A stretch of DNA of 64,000 nt. It comes from Seriola aureovittata (lineage: Eukaryota; Chordata; Actinopteri; Carangiformes; Carangidae). The notes below the pieces were generated by a model. The model was given only the letters and a program-made list of their open reading frames with translations, was not told where the DNA came from and did not search any database. Position numbers and translations under genes: made by a program. Where the stretch lies: contig NC_079380.1 in assembly GCF_021018895.1 (NCBI RefSeq), positions 5,246,236-5,310,235 of the forward strand. Reading direction: 5' to 3'. This document shows positions 1-9,259 of the stretch, one piece after another (within the stretch, counting starts at the first letter, position 1; each line of letters begins with the position of its first letter).

Positions 1-69
1 GACTGTAATGCACTTTTTACTGGGCTTCTGAAAAAAAAAAAAAAAAACACTGAGAGACTTCAGCTCTTT

Positions 70-495
70 CAAAGCTCTGCATTTCTGCTGTTCCTCAGAA
101 CCAAGAGGAGAGCGCACATCAGTCCAGTTTTATCTGCTCTGCACTGGCTTCCTATTACATTTACAATTGATTTTAAGTTCCTCCTCCTTATATACAAAGG
201 CCTTAATGAGTGAGGACCAAGCTCACTAAGCATTTTTAAAAGAAAGCTTAAAACCTATCTCTTCACCTTAGGCTCTAACTAGTTCTGTTATTTTGCACTT
301 TGCTCCACACCTCAGCACTGATCAGCACTGCATTCTATGTAATCCATTTTAAACTTAATTTAATTACTTATTTATTTCATTTATATTTGTTATTATTTTA
401 TTATTCTTCCATCTTTAGTGTTTTTAACATGTTTTATGTTAATTTTTATGATTTTTCATGTAATTTCTTATATGAAAGGTGCTATTCAAATAAAG

Positions 496-527
<32 letters not shown>

Positions 528-540
528 CATTACTATTATG
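70..540 (+). mobile_element. L2-like LINE 3' end in a dhx58 intron
   Basis: A decayed non-LTR retrotransposon tail in the intron before the first visible dhx58 exon. Codons 139-213 read LHWLPITFTIDFKFLLLIY then KGLNE and a stop, the typical end of fish L2/CR1-type reverse transcriptase ORFs. The 3' end has an AAATAAAGCTC motif at about 489-499 followed by an (ATT)n tail, also typical of L2. Only the last part of the element is present. It is sense to the host gene. Confidence 0.75.
498..540 (+). repeat. (ATT)n tail of the LINE
   Basis: About eleven near-perfect ATT units with decayed copies at the 3' side. It lies about 60 bp upstream of a dhx58 splice acceptor. Confidence 0.85.
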
Positions 541-596
541 GATATGTGATTCTGTTTTGTATGACTTAGTATTTAATTTCTATATTTTCCTTGTAG

Positions 597-908
597 AACG
601 AGCAGGCGGAGACGATCCGCAATTTCCGCGACGGTACTCTCAACCTTCTGATCTCCACCAGTGTGGCTGAGGAAGGCCTTGACATCCCTGAATGCAACCT
701 GGTGGTGCGCTATGGACTGCTTACAAATGAGATTGCCCAGCAGCAGGCCAGTGGACGTGCAAGAGCCCAAAACAGCCAGTATTCAGTAGTCGCCATGAGA
801 GGGGGCCGGGAAGAGCGCCGAGAGATCACCAATGAATATCTGGAAGAGCTGACTCGAGAAGCTATCGCTAAGGTCCAAGAAATGAGCCTCCAAGAGTTTC
901 ACAGAAAG
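597..908 (+). CDS. dhx58: dhx58 exon: helicase motifs V and VI
   Basis: The acceptor ends ...TTGTAG at 596 and the donor is AAG|GTGAGA at 908/909. It encodes 104 codons in phase 0 at both ends, starting [13 protein letters not shown]. Motif V is at residues 20-31 and motif VI at 50-56. The last third ([25 protein letters not shown]) corresponds to the helical pincer that links the helicase to the C-terminal domain. Confidence 0.92.
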
Positions 909-1715
909 GTGAGATTGTGGAACTCCGTTCATTCTTATTCCTTGCTCTCACTGCTCAGTGTTTCTACCATCACCTTACTCCTCTTTGTCTCCAGATCAAT
1001 GAGTTACAGATACAGGCAGTTATCAGCAGTAGAGTTGCAGAGAACCAAAAAACAGAGAAGAGGAGTCGCTACACTGCTTCCAGTATCCAGTTCTTGTGTC
1101 GAAACTGCTTCAAGTCTGTGGCATCTGGCAGTGACATTAAACTTGTTGACAACGCGCACTATGTCAATGTCAATCCTGACTTTGAGTAAGTTGGACTCCT
1201 TGTGGTATAAGAGGTCATCCAAAAGTGTATTCAAGCCAAAGTCTTTACAAAACGTCTTTACTGGTCTAATCATGGCGTGTCTGTTCTCAGGAAACACTAC
1301 AAAGCCGGCGGACAGGTGAAGATTCCAAGAAGTTTTGAGGACTGGGAGCCTGGGCGCACGATCAGTTGCAATAATGGCAACTGCAACAAGGTACAATGAA
1401 CCTTCTGCCAAATATCAATTTAAAACTCCGAAACAGACACCGTTCTGCTCAAGGCAGTTCGTTGATAGAGCTGATGTTGGTGCTTGTTTCGTGTTGGGAT
1501 CTGACTGATATTCTTATGTAAATTCACAGGATTGGGGATTTGAGATGAAGTACAAGAAGATCGCCCTGCTGCCCAATCTAGCCATTAAGAATTTTGCCCT
1601 GCAGACCCCTGATGGCAGGATAACTGTGAAGAAGTGGAAGGATGTCCAATTCAATGTTGAGGACTTCAGCTTTAACCAATACTGCCAAGACTACTACCCT
1701 GACCTCCTCGACTGA
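597..1715 (+). CDS. dhx58: dhx58 (LGP2), 3' part: last four coding exons
   Basis: Cytoplasmic RIG-I-like receptor LGP2, which binds viral double-stranded RNA and modulates MDA5 and RIG-I signalling. Exons at 597-908, 995-1185, 1291-1390 and 1530-1715 join in frame across three GT-AG introns of 86, 105 and 139 bp and give 262 residues to a TGA stop; human LGP2 is about 678 residues, so the N-terminal 60% lies upstream. Visible features are helicase motif V ([12 protein letters not shown], residues 20-31), motif VI (QASGRAR, residues 50-56), four cysteines of the zinc site (139, 142, 194, 199) and a C-terminus ([11 protein letters not shown]...DFSF) that resembles LGP2 rather than RIG-I or MDA5. 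[12 protein letters not shown] likewise parallels the LGP2 zinc domain. The family assignment is from recalled homologues, not a search. No frameshift or premature stop is seen. One oddity is serine in motif VI where arginine is usual. Confidence 0.93.
995..1185 (+). CDS. dhx58: dhx58 exon: start of zinc-binding C-terminal domain
   Basis: The acceptor is TCTCCAG|ATCAAT and the donor GA|GTAAGT. It enters in phase 0 and leaves after two bases of a split glutamate codon. A charged linker leads into FLCRNC, the first zinc-ligand pair (residues 139 and 142), then HYVNVNPDF, which parallels HHVNVNP in mammalian LGP2. Confidence 0.92.
1291..1390 (+). CDS. dhx58: dhx58 exon: second zinc-ligand pair
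   Basis: The acceptor is GTTCTCAG|GAAACAC and the donor AACAAG|GTACAA. The first base completes the split glutamate codon; 33 codons follow. The exon encodes [18 protein letters not shown] followed by NNGNC, giving a C-x4-C second ligand pair (residues 194 and 199). Confidence 0.9.
1530..1715 (+). CDS. dhx58: dhx58 terminal coding exon
   Basis: The acceptor is ATTCACAG|GATTGG. Sixty-one codons then TGA at 1713-1715. [15 protein letters not shown] begins the beta-rich half of the RNA-binding domain and the chain ends PDLLD. The ending is of LGP2 type. Confidence 0.92.
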   Translation, partial: DWGFEMKYKKIALLPNLAIKNFALQTPDGRITVKKWKDVQFNVEDFSFNQYCQDYYPDLLD

Positions 1716-2465
1716 GACAACAACAAGGGAGCCCTGTAGGGGGTTCTCCTCATATCACATGCCAGTTTTTTAAAATCTTTTTTCATTTTTGATTTGTCTG
1801 TGCTCATTAAGAGAATCTGTCATTATACTGTTGCATAAATATGAACACGTGCCATTCAAAAATTCTCTCCACACGTGCTAGCACTTATTTGTGCTGCGGG
1901 GCCAATGAGGCAGCAGTGTGCTATAACCCATTACACATCGATCATGCTTGAAATTAGCATGACAGCTTTGTTTATGCCCAAGGTCCAAACTCCCTTTGCA
2001 TGTTTTTGTGTGTCTTTTCCCTGCTTCAGCTCAAGTCAAGCACACAAACAAAGCAGAAAACGATCTCTGCTGTTACTTGAACCTTAATCATCACGAACAC
2101 TTGACACGTCATGACTAAGATGCTTCCTTATGAACTGTAGCTATTTTAAAATACTTTTAAATGGTAACTATTTTTTAACAGTTGTGTGTCTGTATGCTGG
2201 TAGTTTCTCAAATAATGTAATTATTCAAATGTTTTACTTTATCATTTATTAGCTTAGTTTATGTTGTTGATGTATACTATTTTATATCTAAACCTAAAAA
2301 TTCCTTGACTTGCCTAAAATATTATTTTATAATTAATTTGCCTCTGGGAACCACTAGGTGTCAGTGTTGGTTAGCAAATGTCCACACCAAGTCAGGTCCT
2401 ATATTTCTTCTCTATCTCTGTATCTTCTAACAAATGATGTGAATAAAGCCAGAATGGAAATTTTC
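1716..2465 (+). other. dhx58: probable dhx58 3' UTR
   Basis: AT-rich non-coding sequence following the stop codon in the same direction, ending shortly after an AATAAA hexamer. It contains scattered ATTTA-type pentamers that could affect mRNA stability. The exact cleavage site is not visible; a second AATAAA at 2831-2836 would give a longer form. Confidence 0.55.
2442..2447 (+). terminator. dhx58: candidate dhx58 polyadenylation signal
   Basis: Canonical AATAAA about 730 bp after the dhx58 stop, in the right orientation. A near-match CATAAA lies around 1833 and another AATAAA at 2831, so this is the likeliest of several sites rather than a proven one. Confidence 0.45.
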
Positions 2466-2917
2466 TTTATTGCTCCTAAAACTGAAAACAATGAGCTGAT
2501 GATACCCAGAGGTTGAGGTCACAGGAGTGAGTCTGAAACCCCAGATGTACTGTAAAAAGGAGGATGAGGAAGATGAATGAGTAACCGTCCACTCACACCC
2601 ACCGAACTTTGCTGACGCACACTTGAGCAAGGCACTTAGTCGTCAGACTGCTTCAGTGGAGTGCCTTGTTTGCTGCTGGCGCAACATGGCCTCCAAACGT
2701 GTGCATGCAACATCTGGAAAAAAGAAAAAAATGCAATGACAGGAAATGGAAAAAAGTATTTTCCTGCTTTTGTTCTGATATAAACAGTGTAACTGTTTCT
2801 TCTATCTGGTTATGCAGAGGTGTTGTGTCCAATAAAAAGATCCCACAGTGTCTACAAAAGCTTCTCTTTAAAGGTTTTAAAATGTGTTCTGAATGTTGCT
2901 TTTAATGCAGCTCACTG

Positions 2918-2956
2918 TGCTGCTTCTGCATGACTGGATCAATAGAGGGTTATGTA
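2918..2956 (+). repeat. direct repeat, copy 1
   Basis: TGCTGCTTCTGCATGACTGG and the following bases to GGGTTATGTAC match 3738-3776 at all but about three positions. Confidence 0.7.
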
Positions 2957-3662
2957 CTTCAGCTTGGATCATTTAACACCATCTGAACAGTCTACATGGA
3001 GGAATAGATCTATTAGACTTGCAAATGATCATTTAACACACTGGCTTCAAAGATGTATAACTACACTGTTTCTTAGAGCTCGCACAGCTTGATTTTCAGC
3101 TATCCCCAAAAGACAAATTTAGACCGCTTAATCATCTACAGTTTCATTTTGCTGCTGTTTTGTTTACATACATGAATCAAGCTTAATATACAGTAGCACA
3201 GCTCTGGATATAACGAGCAGTTTCCAAAACAAACCCAGATTATGAAACTAAAGCAACTGGCAAGGAAACCATTAATTTCAGTCTGGCAGCTGTATCGGGG
3301 AGATTCATTTTTGAAGCCACAAAACATCTTCTGTGCGCATCTCCGGGCAAGACATGATTAGGTCAGCCTCACTGTGTCACATGTGTTGTAATCCTTTCAA
3401 ATCTAGCAGAGAGCTGGAGTCAGTAGTGCTGCCACGGACGTAATCACACTAAAAACAGGCTCTGTTCCGGTGTCATGCCTGACTCAGATTCAGGCAGGCA
3501 CAGAGGAGCCGCACAGTGTATGATTTACTCTGATCAGGCTGAGGCTCTATAATCAACACTGATTACTTCCTTTTACTTTCCAGCTCAACACCCCATGCAT
3601 CTTAATTGCAATTAGCTCTCTTCTGAAATTAAAGCAGCTTGGAGTAGTTGAGCAAAGGATGA

Positions 3663-3664
<2 letters not shown>

Positions 3665-3708
<44 letters not shown>
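3665..3708. repeat. (GT)n microsatellite
   Basis: About 22 uninterrupted GT units. Confidence 0.97.
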
Positions 3709-3710
<2 letters not shown>

Positions 3711-3737
3711 AGGTTTGTTTATGTGAATTCAGGGGAT

Positions 3738-3776
3738 GCTGCCTCTGCGTGACTGGATCAATACAGGGTTATGTAC
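3738..3776 (+). repeat. direct repeat, copy 2
   Basis: Same unit as 2918-2956, with C for T and G for A changes in the first half. It lies 30 bp after a (GT)n tract. Confidence 0.7.
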
Positions 3777-4044
3777 AACAAACAATATGCTCCTTGTCAT
3801 ACGTATCTAGGGCATGTCTGCCTACTGTCCCATCTAATACAGTACATGAGCACTAAATGAATCAGTTTGGAAATTCCTTGGCTTGTTGTGGGGAAATGCA
3901 TATTAACTGTGAGACTGACGTTACGTCATTTACAGAAAACAATGTCTGAAATTCACAATTTATTAGATAATTCAAAAATGAACTGATTTGCCAAGTCATA
4001 ACACATGTGTTTTGTCCGAGATGAAGCTTATCTGCATGTTTCTT

Positions 4045-4193
4045 TCCCCCCACATTATTTGATAGAGATAGTAGAGAGTGACAGGAAAGGAAGGAGGATG
4101 ACATGCAGCCAGATTCAAACCTGGACCACTGCAGTAAGATCTCAGCTTTGATAATGGTATGGGCTCTGAAAGATGAGCTACCAGGGCACCCCT
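4045..4193 (-). mobile_element. tRNA-derived SINE, older copy
   Basis: On the minus strand this starts GGGTGCCCTGGTAGCTCATC (A-box-like), then a B-box-like CCAGGTTTGAATC at 4112-4124, then the CTGCATGTCAT segment. It shares this layout with the better-preserved copy at 54871-55033, and is clearly more diverged. Confidence 0.65.
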
Positions 4194-4229
4194 GATCTGT
4201 ATGATTGGATTTTTTGGATGTTATGGATT

Positions 4230-4590
4230 TTTTTAATTAGAGGCAAAACAATTAGTTGATTATTTGATTTGTTGATCAACAGCAAAACTATTATAATAAT
4301 CAATTAATCCTTTCAGTTTAAACAAAACTTGCTTGTTCCAGCTTCTCCATTGTGAGTATTTGCTGCTTTTTCTGTCATGTATGAAAGTAAACTCAAGATC
4401 TTTGGGTTCTGGACCCTTTAGTTGGACTAAACAAGCGACCTGAATACATCACATGGGGCTATCAGAAACAACAACACAATTTCATTATATTCTGACATTT
4501 TATTAATAAAGTAATTATCCATTAATCTAGAAAATGATCAGGAGATTATTGTATAATGAAAACAATCATTGATAACAACCCTATCCTTAA
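4230..4590 (+). mobile_element. AT-rich 'CAATTAAT' interspersed repeat, copy 1
   Basis: Starts ACAATTAGTTGATTATTTG and ends with AATTATCCATTAATCTAG and AACAATCATTGATAACAAC, with a middle TTTGCTGCTTTTTCTGT and GGACTAAACAAGC. Layout matches a common fish non-autonomous repeat with inverted ATTAAT-rich ends; related copies lie at 8640-8965 and 8950-9255. Confidence 0.6.
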
Positions 4591-4699
4591 TTGCTCGGGT
4601 TTAACTTAATATTTCCTTTAAAACTTTCTTTCACAGTAATAATCAGTTGTGAACAGTTTTCAGTGGTCACAGGCTCCAAACATGAACCCTGCTCCAACC

Positions 4700-5018
4700 T
4701 GGGTGTCACCTGTGACGTGTGATTGACAGGTCGTTAGCATACATTGGTCATTAGCCTAATTAGCTGTTTGTAATGGAAGCTAGCTGACCCACCGACCTCA
4801 GGTGTGTTGGACTCTGCATGGAGGGACTGTTACGGCAGAAACTGTCGACTTTGCCGGAGTTTCCGTTATAAAAGTTCCGGAGAAGAACAAGATGTTTATA
4901 TTCAGCGGACATTTCAGTTCCTCAACACAAAACAAACTGAGCTGGTAAACAAGATTTAATGCAAGATGCTGCGCAGCGTGGCGCCGCCATTGTTGGATTT
5001 GGTTGAGCTCAGCTCCTG
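4700..5018 (+). promoter_or_regulatory. CpG-enriched candidate promoter/first exon
   Basis: About fifteen CpGs in 320 bp, against a CpG-poor background. GCCGCCATTGTTGG at 4983-4996 resembles a YY1 site, and the block ends in a strong 5' splice donor, CTCCTG|GTAAGTG, at 5018/5019. No convincing coding start is seen. It could instead be part of a dispersed repeat that carries these motifs. Confidence 0.3.
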
Positions 5019-5112
5019 GTAAGTGATTCCACATTACATTATTTGCTACCTACACCTATTTTACTTGTGTAGCTTCTCGGTATTGATAAATGAACGCCTT
5101 CTTCTTCAATAC

Positions 5113-5113
<1 letters not shown>

Positions 5114-5188
<75 letters not shown>
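5114..5188. repeat. (AC)n microsatellite
   Basis: About 37 AC units, less than 100 bp after the candidate donor at 5018. Confidence 0.97.
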
Positions 5189-5189
<1 letters not shown>

Positions 5190-5500
5190 GACAGATAAAC
5201 ACATACCTTGGTTTTCCAATCAAGGTGTTGTGTTGAATCAGTTTGATGCAGTTTGTGGCGCAGGTGTGTTGATGGCAGGTGGCGCCATCAGCTGTCAACA
5301 CAAACTGAGGTTTGTTGTTGAACTGACCAGGATGAAGCTGCTCTTGTGTGTGTGTTTGCTCTGTTAGCCCCCTGTGTAGCTATGTGTACAGTGTGAGCAC
5401 CGGGCCCCTCTTCAAGACAGCCACTAATGCAGAGTCTGTCTTAGTTGATATTATATTTTAGTGGATGATTCCAAATCATCAATAACCAGACACCAGCTAG

Positions 5501-5516
5501 CCCCCCCCCCCCCCCC
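5501..5516. repeat. poly-C tract
   Basis: Sixteen consecutive C residues. Confidence 0.95.
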
Positions 5517-5689
5517 AGCCCTGTTGGTAATCCAGCCATGGTGTGGAGCCTTGATTGCATCTTGTGTATCACTTGATTACTTGAACTTTGTGCAGGCACA
5601 GAGTGATTTTTGCTTCTCAAATTGTTAATTTGAAAGATTATTAGATGCCTGTATAATATTGAGCATCTTAAAACAAAAATAAGAACAGT

Positions 5690-6110
5690 CAGGGGTCTAC
5701 AGCCATGCTAGCAGCTCTTTGGCTGTATACTGACACAATGCCAACATGCTGATGTTAAGGTATAGTGTTTACCATATTTCACGTCTTAGTTTAACTTGTT
5801 AGCATGCTTGCATTTGATAATTAGCACTAAACACAGTACAGCTGAAGCTGTAGTTTTACAGGTACTTCATCATAAACCAAAATGCTGGGCAAATTGAAAT
5901 GTGACATGTGGGCACCAGATAAAAATTTTGGGCATCACCAAGGTGATTGCAGTCCGTCCTCATGGGGTCACGGTTGTACACATTTCATGGCAACCCATCT
6001 AATTGTCTAGATATTAATATCAATTCCAAAAATATGAACTGCATCATGATGCTAGGGAAAACTAAATTTCCTGGTAATCCATCCAGATGTTCCGATATTT
6101 ATTAGGATGA
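5690..6110 (+). mobile_element. dispersed repeat 'GCTAGCAGCTC', copy 1
   Basis: Contains CATGCTAGCAGCTCTTTGGC, GGGCATCACCAAGGTGATTG and TTTCATGGCAACCCATCTAA. This order (GCTAGCAGCTC, then ATCACCAAAGT, then TTTCATGGCAATCCATCC) is a widespread percomorph repeat. Other window copies are 15185-15300, 16480-16885 and 40760-41105. Class uncertain. Confidence 0.6.
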
Positions 6111-6299
6111 AATCAGTCACATCCTTACATGTGTGATATATGATATGTAATTCATTGCACTTTACTGTCTTTGTGCTTGTTTTTTTTGTTCTTATTGTGT
6201 ACACTGAAGTAACAATATTGTTCCCATATAGAATAACATTGTTTATGGAGAGAATGACAATAAACTCTACCATAACCTTGACTCAAATAAAGCCATGCC

Positions 6300-8240
6300 C
6301 ATAAGATAAAATATTATTTGTAACAGATATGTTCCTTTTCTTTCTTACCCATTTAATCATCTTGTCACCACCCTTAAAAATGATCTTGGACCTCCCTAGG
6401 GGTGCCAAGGGATCCCAAGATAGTTTGGGGGCCTGCTGCATTACATCATACAGTAGAGTACTGTAAATAATATTGATTTCTTGTGAAGGTGTCTTAAGGG
6501 ATGGGCCATGTCATTCAGTCATTCATTCATATAGATTTGGAAAAAACATACCTTTCTTTAACTTTTGAATAAGGAAATACTGTATGCATTCTGTGCATAA
6601 AATTAGTATGGTCAGACAACAGTATAGGAGTAGAGAATACAAAGCCTATCATCACTAGGTCAATTTCCTGGCAGCAGACAGAAGTCACACCTGTTAGGCC
6701 AGTGTCTCACACGAAGCAACACGTTCACGCTGTCAACAGTGTTGAGCACGCCATTGTTTTCTGCTTGTGTAGTCTTCACACATTCTCTCTCCAGGACTTG
6801 TGCTTGCACAGGACGCAGTCAGAGACAATGACAGACACAAATAACTCAGTACAGTACAGCAAGCCGGTCACCAGGACGGCCATTTCCTCTGGGAGCGCTC
6901 TACTTGTATGAGCCAGCTGCTTGTACTGTCTGAGAGCTCGCCATGTTGCTTGTCGGCCTTCTTGCGGAGGTGATAGGACTTCATTGTTTCTATTCTCATG
7001 GCAACAGTGGAGGATCAGGTTGCTTTCAGTGACAAGATAGGCGATGACATTTGCATTGTCCTGCTGTGTGTTGTTATGTATACCATCTGTGCATTGTTTG
7101 TAGTTCAAAGTGGTTATAAAGCCGCCGACCAGCCTGTGTGTAATGTCAAGTGCTGTAAGTCAACTAAGTTTGGAGTCCTGTGGCTTTGGAGGGAGTGTGG
7201 GTATCTTTGACATCTCTGTTTGCTAGTGCAATTTGACCTCTTTTGGGACAGTGGTGCCTTAGCTGCCATCAGAAAGCTCTCAAGTGAATTCAAGATGGAG
7301 AGTATTTTAGATTTTATACGGAAAATTCCTCTCCACATTTTAATTTCACGGTACATTCCTTTTTAACACCCAGATGCTTGAAAACATGTTTGTGTTTATT
7401 TTCAGGGCAACATTAAAGCAATTATAGTCTGCAGAGGGTGCATCTTTGTTGTCACAAGTCTCCTTTGATGGAGGATGTCGCTGTCTGAAGTGGACTGTAA
7501 CTCTGGTGTTGGTCGAGACTTAACCAGGCTATTTCATGCTTTATTACAGAGTAGATAAAAGAGACGCTTGTCTTTGCTGTCTGCCACTTTGTGGCTGGGC
7601 TTTTGTCTGCTTTTCACTGACTTGTCCCTTCTGCTGCCTTCCTTTCGACAGATCTGCCTTTGAAATTATTAGTCTAAAAACTCACAAATGAACTCCTAAC
7701 AAGTTCTTAATCAGGATCTTTGACGCCCCCCCCCCACAGATTGTTCAGCTGTTTCACTGCATAAGAATTCATTCCAAAAACCCAAACAACTGCTGCTGTC
7801 TGTGTTTTAGTCCATAAAACATTATGACATATCAGCAATACATATATTAGCACTCGCATCATAATGTCTGGGAGAAGTAGAGACTTCTGACAAAGTCGTG
7901 TTCTGTAGTCATTTTAGTGCGTCAGATATTTCTTCTGTGTGCGCCCATGCACATGGCCACGTTTATAGGTTTGGTTTGGACTAAAGTAAATGTGTTTTGG
8001 TTCCTTTTTCTCTGCCACTGACTGCAGTGTCACTCTAATCCTTGTTATTAATCCATGTTGAGTTGCTTTAAATCATTCAGCCGGGTGAGGATTATTGTGG
8101 ACTCCCCCAGCCCCCAGTTTTTTATTTACTCCTCTTTACACACATCACTGGAGGATGATTGAGCGTGGCCTTGTTTGAATGTGTATGTGTGTGATGTGGG
8201 ATGGATGTGATGGTTAACTAAGTAAATTCAGTTAACCTCT
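6300..8240. other. intergenic, nothing recognised
   Basis: No exon, RNA gene or clear mobile element is visible. Overlapping short ORFs on both strands around 6700-7350 lack splice signals and family motifs. A poly-C run lies at about 7726-7735. Confidence 0.5.
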
Positions 8241-8249
8241 TAAAACCCA

Positions 8250-8620
8250 TCCTTTTTAATGTAACTTTCAAATTACAATTGGGCAATTGGATGAATATAT
8301 CGGCTATCGGCAACAGTCCATCACCAGTTGTTTTCTTTTGATGTGATTTTTGGGCTGGTGAATTGGGGTTTGTCCAGTGGTAGTTGAGGCGGGCAGTTGT
8401 TCTCAAATTGTTTGGTTTAGGTTGTCTGGTTTGCTGGTTGCGCCGTTTCAAAACCATCATAATCCCAAATAAGTGACTAAGTATTTTGTTTTTTTGCTGA
8501 GCGCCTCCATGATTGCATTTGGGGACAGCCTCCCCCCACCCACTGTGCGCACAGCACATACCTATTCAAATATGTAGGCAATCGCCAGCTGTTGGACTGA
8601 CGGTGGCCCAGCCCTAATTC
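8250..8620. mobile_element. possible non-autonomous DNA element
   Basis: One end carries ATATATCGGCTATCGGCAAC and CAGTCCATCACCAG; the other, on the reverse strand, AGGGCTGGGCCACCGTCAGTCC and CAGCTGGCGATTG. GGGCTGGGC ends with CGGC-rich interiors are common in fish DNA elements. No target duplication found. Confidence 0.35.
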
Positions 8621-8639
8621 AAATTAAAAAATGTCTTTC

Positions 8640-8965
8640 ACTTTGACCAAGACTGTGGTGGTGAAATGATAAGTCAAATAATAATTTAGTTAATTGACAA
8701 CAACTTTAAGATGGAGCTCAAATAATTAGTTAATTGACAGAAAAGTAATCTTTTAATAATCAATCAATTATTTAAGTTATTCTATAAAGCAAAAAATACC
8801 GTAAATTCACTGCATAGTATTCTTCTATGCTGGAACACTACATATCTCTGGACTTCTGGTTGGACAAAACAGTTTTTTGCTATTTTGTGACATTTTATAA
8901 CACAAACAATTTATCGATAAATCAAGAAATTAATCAGAATATTTATCTATCATGAAAATTGTTAG
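8640..8965 (+). mobile_element. AT-rich 'CAATTAAT' repeat, copy 2
   Basis: TAATAATCAATCAATTATTT, GGACTTCTGGTTGGACAAAA and TCGATAAATCAAGAAATTAA follow the same order as the copy at 4230-4590. Confidence 0.55.
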
Positions 8966-9255
8966 TTGCGACGTTAGTAGTAGTTTAATAATCAATTATG
9001 TTAATTATAATAATATATGATGATATTGAGTTATACAGGAAACACGTCATTCCTTTTTCTCAAATATGAATATTTGCTGCTTTTCTCTGTTTTCATATCA
9101 TTACAAACAGAATATCTTCATAGAAATTTGGAGATGTCACGTTGGGTTCTAGAAACGATGATGGCCTACTGTTTTCTGTTCACTCTTTTAACTTTTATAG
9201 ACTAAATAAAAAATACTTGTCAGATTAATCTATTAATTGATGAAAGTTATAGTTT
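8950..9255 (+). mobile_element. AT-rich 'CAATTAAT' repeat, copy 3
   Basis: Directly adjoining copy 2: TTTAATAATCAATTATG, ATATTTGCTGCTTTTCTCTG and CAGATTAATCTATTAATTG. The ATTTGCTGCTTTT block matches 4230-4590 closely. Two adjacent copies suggest tandem insertion or self-targeting. Confidence 0.55.
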
Positions 9256-9259
9256 TTTG

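Larger units (their letters stand above)
2466..4044. other. intergenic, no gene seen
   Basis: No coding exon is recognised. It contains a second AATAAA at 2831, a pair of about 39-bp direct repeats (2918-2956 and 3738-3776) and a (GT)n tract. The stretch 3440-3560 is repeat-free and could be regulatory, but nothing proves it. Confidence 0.5.

Noticed and set aside
663..1319. Single 218-codon open frame through 663-1319
   Set aside because: It reads through the intron after 908. The protein family continues in a different frame from 995, with good GT-AG sites, so it is a spliced gene.
1004..1411. 135-codon minus-strand frame
   Set aside because: Lies opposite the dhx58 exons and introns; no family signal of its own.
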